NCBI RefSeq assembly: GCF_000203915.1
Contig: NC_008391.1
Coordinates: 1,922,001-1,986,000, forward strand
DNA length: 64,000 nt
Direction: 5' to 3'
Source of the DNA: Burkholderia ambifaria AMMD
GTDB taxonomy: Bacteria; Pseudomonadota; Gammaproteobacteria; Burkholderiales; Burkholderiaceae
The notes under the pieces were generated by a model. It had not been told where the DNA came from, did not search any database, and saw only the letters and a program-made list of their open reading frames with translations. A program made the translations under genes and the position numbers. Every line of letters starts with the position of its first letter. The stretch's first letter is position 1. Positions 58,429 to 64,000 of this stretch are shown here, piece by piece.

Positions 58429-59091
58429 TTGGCCGCGGAAATCATTGCAGTCACTCAACAAAAAGGTGGCGTCGGCAAAAGCACGATTGCCATGCATCTC
58501 GGCGCGGCATTCCATGAGAAAGGGAAGCGTGTCCTCGTCATCGACGCCGACGGTCAAAACACACTGATTCACTGGTCGAGCGCATCGGGTGACAGCGACG
58601 CCGGCATCCCGTTCCCCGTCGTCAACCTCGCTGAAGCCGGCGGCCAAATCCATCGCGAGATCAAGAAGTTCATCAACGACTACGACATCATCGTCGTCGA
58701 TTGCCCGCCGTCGATCACCGAGAAGGTCTCCGGCGTCGTGCTCCTGGCCGCATCGATCGCCGTGATTCCGACTTCGTCGTCGCCGGCCGACTACTGGTCG
58801 AGCGTCGGGCTGGTCAAGCTGATCCAGCAGGCGCAAGTGATGAACGAAGACCTCCGTGCCGTCTTCCTGCTGAACAAGACCGAAGAGAAGCGCATGCTGA
58901 CGCGCGAACTCAAGCGCGCGCTCGAGGAACTCGGCTTCCCGTTGTTGAAGACGCAAATCCCGACCCGGGAAGCGTACAAGCAAGCGATGGCGCTCGGTCA
59001 GACCGTGCTGCAGATGAACGACCGCGGCGCCAAGCTGGCCGCCGCGGAAATCCGCGCATGTGCCGACGAAATCGTCGCCATGCTGCCCTGA
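58429..59091 (+). CDS. parA: Chromosome-partitioning ATPase ParA
   Basis: A 220-residue ParA/MinD ATPase. The deviant Walker A is QQKGGVGKST at residues 10-19 with signature lysine 12; Walker A-prime/B segments are VLVIDADGQ and IIVVDCPPS. No N-terminal helix-turn-helix domain is present, so it is a short type. The TTG at 58429 is supported by AGGAG five bases upstream. It drives segregation of ParB-parS complexes. A parS palindrome separates it from parB. Confidence 0.95.
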   Translation: MAAEIIAVTQQKGGVGKSTIAMHLGAAFHEKGKRVLVIDADGQNTLIHWSSASGDSDAGIPFPVVNLAEAGGQIHREIKKFINDYDIIVVDCPPSITEKVSGVVLLAASIAVIPTSSSPADYWSSVGLVKLIQQAQVMNEDLRAVFLLNKTEEKRMLTRELKRALEELGFPLLKTQIPTREAYKQAMALGQTVLQMNDRGAKLAAAEIRACADEIVAMLP

Positions 59092-59107
59092 CTTTATGCG
59101 CATAAAG
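59092..59107. other. parS site 5, between parA and parB
   Basis: CTTTATGCGCATAAAG is a perfect 16-bp palindrome with C/G ends instead of G/C. It begins one base after the parA stop and ends seven bases before the parB ATG, overlapping its ribosome-binding site (AAAGGAG). Confidence 0.88.
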
Positions 59108-59114
59108 GAGTCAC

Positions 59115-60176
59115 ATGAAGCCCTCCCAATTTGCAAAAGGATTCCAAGCGCGCCCGGATATCACGACGAGCGAGAAGCGCACGGCGCTTGATCGGCTCAA
59201 TGCCATCGACGGCATCGTCAAGTCCGACACGGCCACGCCGGCCCCGACGAAGTCCGCCAAGAAGGACATCACGCCGCCGCCGGCTATGGAAGTCCTGCTC
59301 GATCCGTCGGTCGACGAATCGCCGCAATATCGCGCGTGGCGCCTCGAGAGTCGCTATGCGCCCGGCCAGGTGATCGAGCTACCGCTGAAGGCAATCAAGC
59401 ACAGCCCGTTCAACCCGCGGCACTTCTATCTGAAATCGTCGATTGCCGAGCTCGCGGTCAACCTCGCGAAGCAGGGGCAGCAGCAGGCGATCCACGTGAT
59501 TCCTGACTACGACAATCCGGGTACGTATTTCGTCAGCGACGGCGGCCGTCGCGTGCGCGCGCTGAAGGAAGCGAACAAGGAGTCGGTGAAGGCGATCGTG
59601 ATCGACGTGCCGATCGGGATCCAGAGCTACAAGCTCGGCTACGACCTGAACGTGCAACGCGATTCGCAGACGGTGTTCGACAACGCCGTCGTGTGGCGCC
59701 GCTTCCTCGACGACAAGCACTTCCAGAGTCAGAAGGAACTGTCCGAACATCTCGGCCTCGACGAGTCGACGGTCGCGGTTGCGCTGTCGATCGGCAAGCT
59801 GCCGGAAACCGTGATGCAGGAGATGGTCGCGCGCCCCGATCGCTTCGGTTCGAACATGGCGTATCAGGTCGGCCGATATCACAATGCGCGCGGTACCGAG
59901 GCAACGCTGCGGCTGATCAACAAGATCGTGTCCGACGATCTCAGCACGCGCCAGGTATCGGACATCGTCAAGGGCCGCGTCGCGGCGCAGGAGACGCCGA
60001 AGCCAGCGGGCCGCCAGCGCTATGCGCAGCGTCTCGAGATCAAGCTCGGCGGCAAGTCGGTCGGCGACCTGAAGTCGTATGGCGAAGACCGCATCGAACT
60101 GCGCCTGCGCGGCCTCCCGAAGGACAAGCGCGACGCGATCCTCGAGCAGCTCGAGCGGATGCTGTTGTCGGAGTGA
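59115..60176 (+). CDS. parB: Chromosome-partitioning protein ParB
   Basis: A 353-residue ParB. After a variable 80-residue N-terminus comes the ParB/Srx-type domain: LPLKAIKHSPFNPRHFY and YFVSDGGRRVRALKEANKE (the GxxR-like CTP-binding region reads DGGRRVRA). The helix-turn-helix covers about 205-230 (SQKELSEHLGLDESTVAVALSIGKLP). The C-terminal 60 residues, with LPKDKRDAILEQLERML, form the dimerisation part. It binds the parS sites around it. Convergent with repA across a 90-bp GC-rich gap. Confidence 0.95.
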   Translation: MKPSQFAKGFQARPDITTSEKRTALDRLNAIDGIVKSDTATPAPTKSAKKDITPPPAMEVLLDPSVDESPQYRAWRLESRYAPGQVIELPLKAIKHSPFNPRHFYLKSSIAELAVNLAKQGQQQAIHVIPDYDNPGTYFVSDGGRRVRALKEANKESVKAIVIDVPIGIQSYKLGYDLNVQRDSQTVFDNAVVWRRFLDDKHFQSQKELSEHLGLDESTVAVALSIGKLPETVMQEMVARPDRFGSNMAYQVGRYHNARGTEATLRLINKIVSDDLSTRQVSDIVKGRVAAQETPKPAGRQRYAQRLEIKLGGKSVGDLKSYGEDRIELRLRGLPKDKRDAILEQLERMLLSE

Positions 60177-60266
60177 GGGAAACGGCCGGCAGGGCCTGGC
60201 GATGCGCCGGGCCCGCCGGTTGGGCGGGCGGCCGGCGGCGGCCCGTCAGAGGGGCCTGAACGGGCC
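60177..60266. terminator. GC-rich dyads between convergent parB and repA
   Basis: GCCCGCC-GGTTG-GGCGGGC at 60211-60229 is a strong hairpin in the 90-bp gap between two converging genes. There is no T tract, so it would be at best a weak or Rho-assisted terminator. Confidence 0.4.
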
Positions 60267-61631
60267 TCAGGCGGCCCGCGATTGATTCAGCGTGAACGAC
60301 AGCAGGTCGCCGTCGGTCGGCTCGCCCCAGGTCTTCTGGGCCAGCCAGTCGAAAAATGCCGTCTCTGCGAGCTTCGAATCGAGACCGCGCTTGCGCCAGT
60401 CGTCACGCAGGTGCGAGCCCATCGTCGGCAACACTTCCGACTCGAACGACTCGCGCGCCACTTCGCGCTCCGCGTCGCCCTGCTCCTCGTACAGCACCTT
60501 CGCTTCCTTGCGGCGGAACGCCGAGAATTCGCTCAACAGGCGCGCCTTCAGATCATCCGGCTGCGCCGCGACGGCCTTCGCGGCGGGCATGCCGGACGGC
60601 AGCGTGTCGACGGACTCGACCGGCGGCGCATAACCCTTCTTCAGCGCATCCTTGAACAACGCGGGCGCACTGCGCACCGGCGGCAGCGTCGTGCTGCGCA
60701 TCCGCTGTTCGGTCATCTGCAGCGCGGCGCGAATCCGGTTTTCCTCGCTGTCCGCGTAGAGCGTCTGCGCTTCCTTGAGCGGAATCCCGAGCTTCACCAT
60801 CCGGTCGACCAGCGTGCTGTCGAACACGTTCGGATGCTCGTCGAGCGCGAGCATCGGCTGCTTGCGCTCGGTCACGCGGAACTGGATCTCCGCGACCCGC
60901 CGCCCTTCGCGATGCTCGATCAGCTCGACGAAGATGTTGGTGACTGCATTGACCTCGGCGATCGCCGGACGCAGATAGTCGCGCTTGAAGTACTTGTACT
61001 CGCGCTTCGCCTCGTCGCCGGCCTCCGTATCGGGGGTGCCCGACAGGATCGGCCGCCACCATTCCCACGGCTCGCGCATCGTCAGGTGGCTCGGGTTCGT
61101 CAGGTAGCGCACGCAGATCTCGTAGAGCGCGAGACCGGCGCTGCTGCGCAACTGGCTCTGGAACTGCAGGCTCAGACGCGCGTACTGGACCGGGTCGAGC
61201 AGCTTCTTCTTGATCTTCGGTGCGAACGAGAATTCGACCCACACGCGACGGGTGGCCGGATCCTCGAGAATTTCGGCATCGGCGATCAGCGTCGAGATCC
61301 CCCACTTGCGGCCCGGCTTCTGGCTCGACGTCCCCGTGCTCCATTCGACCTGGACCGACACCATGCGGCGCAGGTGTTCCTTCACCAGTGCGGTGTCGTT
61401 CGAATCGAAGGCGGAGTTGGCGACGATATCCGACAGCAGCGCGCGGTAGGTGTCGCCCGAGTCGTCGGCCTGCTGCGCGACGGCGAGCAGGACGTTGAAC
61501 AGCTTGCGGGTCAGGAGGGTGATCTTGCCGCTTTTCGGCTGAATTGCGATCGCCTCGACGGCCTTACGCAATTCGGCTGAACTGGCACTCACCACATCCA
61601 CATCGGTTTTCTTGGCGCGCTTCGTGGCCAT
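60267..61631 (-). CDS. repA: Replication initiator protein, Rep_3 type
   Basis: A 454-residue initiator. The first winged-helix region (about residues 30-150) has GKITLLTRKLFNVLLAVAQQ and FDSNDTALVKEHLRRMV; the second (about 155-260) has RSSAGLALYEICVRYLTNPSHLTM and YFKRDYLRPAIAEVNAVTNIFVELIEHREGRRV (landmarks). The C-terminal 190 residues are specific to Burkholderia secondary replicons. The iteron array lies just upstream of its start on the divergent side, the classic Rep_3 layout. ATG at 61631; a GTG or upstream start is possible because no strong ribosome-binding site is visible. Confidence 0.92.
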   Translation of the reverse strand: MATKRAKKTDVDVVSASSAELRKAVEAIAIQPKSGKITLLTRKLFNVLLAVAQQADDSGDTYRALLSDIVANSAFDSNDTALVKEHLRRMVSVQVEWSTGTSSQKPGRKWGISTLIADAEILEDPATRRVWVEFSFAPKIKKKLLDPVQYARLSLQFQSQLRSSAGLALYEICVRYLTNPSHLTMREPWEWWRPILSGTPDTEAGDEAKREYKYFKRDYLRPAIAEVNAVTNIFVELIEHREGRRVAEIQFRVTERKQPMLALDEHPNVFDSTLVDRMVKLGIPLKEAQTLYADSEENRIRAALQMTEQRMRSTTLPPVRSAPALFKDALKKGYAPPVESVDTLPSGMPAAKAVAAQPDDLKARLLSEFSAFRRKEAKVLYEEQGDAEREVARESFESEVLPTMGSHLRDDWRKRGLDSKLAETAFFDWLAQKTWGEPTDGDLLSFTLNQSRAA

Positions 61632-61751
61632 GCGTCGGGTCGGAGGGAGAAGTTTCACGGAAGGATAGCGCCTGTGGTGATGTGCGTCCAGAACGACATG
61701 CTCACCATAGCCGGTGATGTGCGCGTACAAACCGGCACTCACCCCAACCCT

Positions 61752-63067
61752 CTCCCGAAAACCCTCACCGGTCCGGATTTACAGCGTTTCGGACTCGTCC
61801 AGACGTGTCGCGGGATGCGTGGATTCACAGATTTTTGCCTGTGCTCGACACGTGCGAAACTTGCTCCCGTATCGGCTCACCTTTCGATTTGTCGTAATTT
61901 TACGACTGCGCTTCCGGGTCCTCGTCACAGGGTCGCTATTGGGTCTCACGGCCGCGCTCGAATGGGCCCGCACCGGCCTGTATGCATGTACAGCCGTGGC
62001 AGAGCGGGAGACCGCGATTTCCTCCGTGATCCGGAAATCCGCGCCAAAAAGGCGCTCTGCCGCGTCGATCCCAGCCGTTTCGCAGGCCCGGGCGCGCATT
62101 GTACAGCGCACAGAAACCGTTCGGTCCCGAAAATTCTCACCTCACCGGCTCGGAATTCTGTGACCGGGATGCCGAGGAATCCCCGACACACGTGGGATCA
62201 GCCGCCAGGACCTCCCGAAAAGCCTCACCTTATTGAAAAAAGCGGCGCTCCAACGGATGCGAAAGCCGCTCCCGAAAAACCTCACCGTAACCGCCGCGGT
62301 ATCAAAAATGTCAATGGCATCCGATACTTATGTGCGGCAGGCGTTCGGGTGGGCCCGGCGATCATCCCCCGAAAAACCTCACCTTTCCGGCATCCGGCCG
62401 AATGCGACAGCTGCCTGTCGGCTCCTGAAAATTCTCACCTGTGCCAAAAGGTGGCACAGCGAAAATCAGATTTCGGTCAGTCCGGGCGGGCTTTTCAGCG
62501 AATTTTCCCTGCGACGCCCCCTGAAAAGCCTCACCTTTGACTAATTTTTAGGCAAACGCAGCTCCCGAAAATACTCACCCATATGGCGCATGGCCGCCCT
62601 GTGATTGATGCCCCGAAAAAGCTCACCTCAAGGGATCCGGCCAGGAAAACCCGGGTTTCGCTCCCGAAAAACCTCACCTTTGGAGCTTCACAGTCCCCAC
62701 ATGGCACCTTTGCGGTGCAAAATGACGCTCGTTTCCCGGAAACCCTCACAGCAAAACCCTGTGGCGTCCCGTGAAACCTCACCTTTCACGAAAACTGCCC
62801 AAAAGATGGGCAGAATGAGGGCGCGAAGAAGGTCCTGCAAATTCTCACCTGTGTCTGCACAGGCAGAAAACTGTGCGCTCAGGAACAGCGCGGGTTCCGC
62901 GGCTGTGTGGCCCCGAAAAACCTCACCTTTGGGAAATCTCGTGTTTCACTGTGATCCCGAATCCGCTCACGACCTTTCCTGCATCGGCTCACGCAGCTCC
63001 CCGAACCCCATCACTTCAGCTCCCGCAGAACATCACCTTGGCTCCCGTAAAACTTCACCTTGTCGGC
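61752..63067 (+). repeat. Iteron array, about 20 copies of CTCCCGAAAAACCTCACCTT
   Basis: All copies are in the same orientation. Taking the G of CCCG as anchor, good copies are at 61757, 62129, 62217, 62274, 62371, 62427, 62523, 62567, 62615, 62666, 62738, 62771, 62837 and 62915. Then 62959, 62981, 63003, 63025 and 63047 follow at exactly 22-bp steps with more degenerate sequence. A weak extra copy is at about 61864-61884. The 3' half CTCACCTTT is best conserved. These are the expected binding sites of the adjacent Rep_3 initiator. Confidence 0.93.
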
Positions 63068-63099
63068 CGGAAAGCCTTGGTACATAAGGCTGTGCCGTG

Positions 63100-63177
63100 G
63101 CGTTAACGTTTTTAACTAAGGGTTCAAGGGTGTTTACTTCTAATACTCTCAAGACATCTGTCGTCGAGTTTTCCACA
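63100..63177. other. Probable DNA-unwinding element with DnaA box
   Basis: Directly after the contiguous iterons comes an AT-rich stretch with GTTAACG-TTTTTAAC at 63102-63116 and poly-pyrimidine/AT runs to about 63150, then TTTTCCACA (one mismatch from the DnaA consensus) at 63169-63177. The order iterons, AT-rich DNA, DnaA box fits an initiation site. Confidence 0.7.
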
Positions 63178-63393
63178 GAGACCCCAAACCCTGAACACCG
63201 ACAGGCTACGATGACGCTCGGCATGTGAAACAAATGCACTTTTTCGGGATCTGCTCCAAAACGCTTTCAGTACAAGCACTTGGCTCGTTTTCTTCGCTTT
63301 GTTTCACGGCTGCTTCGACCGAATCGGCTCACAGCCCCGGTTTCTGTGCACAGCGACGTAAATTCGCCACGGCCGATCAAAATAAGTATCAAA

Positions 63394-63405
63394 AAATACG
63401 TATTT
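63394..63405. promoter_or_regulatory. Palindrome AAATACGTATTT upstream of kfrA
   Basis: A perfect 12-bp palindrome in AT-rich DNA, 39 bp before the kfrA start. KfrA proteins of plasmids bind a palindrome over their own promoter; this is a candidate operator. Confidence 0.55.
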
Positions 63406-63443
63406 CGTTATGATCGCAACATCTCAATGTCTGTGAGGCTGTC

Positions 63444-64000
63444 ATGACGCTGGATGAAATGCGTGAAGCCATTCGGGAAGAACTGGAATCGCTGCGCGCG
63501 AGCGGCGCACGCCGCCAGGAGTTGTCGCTGCATGCGTGCAAGCGCCTGTTCTTCGATCTCGGCATCCGGCCGTCGGCCGCCAACGTCCGTGATCTGACCC
63601 AGACTGGCAGTGCCAGCGACATTCCGAAGGACATCGACCATTTCTGGGAACGGATCCGTACCGCGTCGAAAGTCCGGCTCGACGGCGCGGCGATTCCGAA
63701 AGCGGTCGAGGAAAAGGCCGGCGCCTTGCTCGGCGCACTATATGAAGAAGCATTAAAGGCGGCGAGGGAAAGTCTCGACGTCGACCGCGAACAGATTCGC
63801 GCCGGCGTGAGCGATGCGGAACAGCGGCTGCGCGACGCAGCTGTTCGCCAGGAAACACTCGAAGGCGCGCTGACGCGCAGTGAAACCCGCAACGACCAGC
63901 TGCAGGCGCGCGTGACCGAGCTCGAAGTGCAGCTGGCCTCGCAATCGACGCACGGTTCGGCAAATGAAGCGACGCTGCTCACCACGATCGCCCGCCTCGA
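63444..64000 (+). CDS. kfrA: KfrA-like DNA-binding/coiled-coil protein, C-terminus outside window
   Basis: The first 185 residues of a KfrA-type protein; the gene continues past the right edge. The N-terminal KfrA_N DNA-binding domain (about residues 10-120) has LHACKRLFFDLGIRPSAANVRDLTQTGSASDIPKDIDHFWERIR. From about residue 95 a long alpha-helical coiled coil begins (LGALYEEALKAARESLDVDREQ onward). In plasmids KfrA supports stable inheritance by forming a matrix-like multimer and repressing itself. Its location beside the origin suits a segregation accessory role. Confidence 0.85.
   Translation, partial: MTLDEMREAIREELESLRASGARRQELSLHACKRLFFDLGIRPSAANVRDLTQTGSASDIPKDIDHFWERIRTASKVRLDGAAIPKAVEEKAGALLGALYEEALKAARESLDVDREQIRAGVSDAEQRLRDAAVRQETLEGALTRSETRNDQLQARVTELEVQLASQSTHGSANEATLLTTIARL

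Larger units (their letters stand above)
61632..63443. other. Replication origin region
   Basis: 1.8 kb without a supported gene and lower in GC than the rest of the window. It contains about 20 iterons (61752-63067), an AT-rich segment (63100-63160) and a DnaA box. Frames open across it are broken up by the repeats and resemble nothing. Confidence 0.88.

Noticed and set aside
61752..63067. Iterons as CRISPR repeats
   Set aside because: Repeats are degenerate, irregularly spaced, partly contiguous, all beside a Rep_3 gene; no cas genes.
62605..63087. Plus-strand open frames within the iteron region
   Set aside because: They are built from the repeated motif, reading it in more than one frame, and have no similarity or start signal.

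Overview
The window is very GC-rich, densely coded DNA from a betaproteobacterium of the genus Burkholderia, most likely the Burkholderia cepacia complex. The evidence is the codon usage, the gene families present, and a secondary-chromosome partition/replication module at the right end. That module has 16-bp parS palindromes of the type GTTTATGCGCATAAAC, parAB, a Rep_3-type initiator and an iteron origin. I infer that this is the origin-proximal part of the second chromosome, but the species cannot be settled from sequence reading alone.

Left part (1-24 kb) is carbon-source acquisition. A hydroxycinnamate pair (aldehyde dehydrogenase fragment and feruloyl/coumaroyl-CoA hydratase-lyase) sits beside a MarR regulator, with a perfect inverted repeat in the promoter. 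Next is an eight-gene minus-strand operon for non-phosphorylative L-arabinose/D-galactose oxidation: arabonate dehydratase, MFS transporter, KDA dehydratase, sugar 1-dehydrogenase, AraF, AraG, AraH and lactonase. It is flanked by a divergent GbpR-like LysR regulator. After an OsmC gene and a Fur-box-preceded TonB receptor comes a LacI-controlled operon for import and hydrolysis of galactosides (MalK-type ATPase, GH42 beta-galactosidase, binding protein, two permeases). Released galactose and arabinose could feed the first operon.

Middle part (24-43 kb): a Fic protein whose start region carries a duplicated operator-like motif array; a nitronate monooxygenase fused to a ferritin-like domain; a GntR regulator divergent from glcDEFG-glcB (glycolate oxidase and malate synthase G); a diguanylate cyclase behind a perfect ANR/FNR box; a Cache histidine kinase with a LuxR-type response regulator; then a MlaC-like protein divergent from hpnN and mlaA.

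Hopanoid and signalling part (43-57 kb): hpnD-hpnE-shc-hpnG make and begin to process hopene, while HpnN, MlaA and the MlaC-like protein are envelope lipid-transport functions. A three-gene overlapping operon (CheY-like regulator, CheC-like phosphatase, diguanylate cyclase) and a hybrid histidine kinase follow. Next come a flavin reductase, a cluster of DnaA boxes, an ECF sigma factor with a small zinc-finger anti-sigma, and ArsC.

Right part (56.6-64 kb): three unrelated 9-bp minisatellites, five parS-like sites, parA, parB, a convergently oriented repA, about 20 iterons (the last five contiguous at exactly 22 bp), an AT-rich stretch with a DnaA box, and the start of a KfrA-like gene. No rRNA, tRNA, CRISPR array or insertion sequence was seen.
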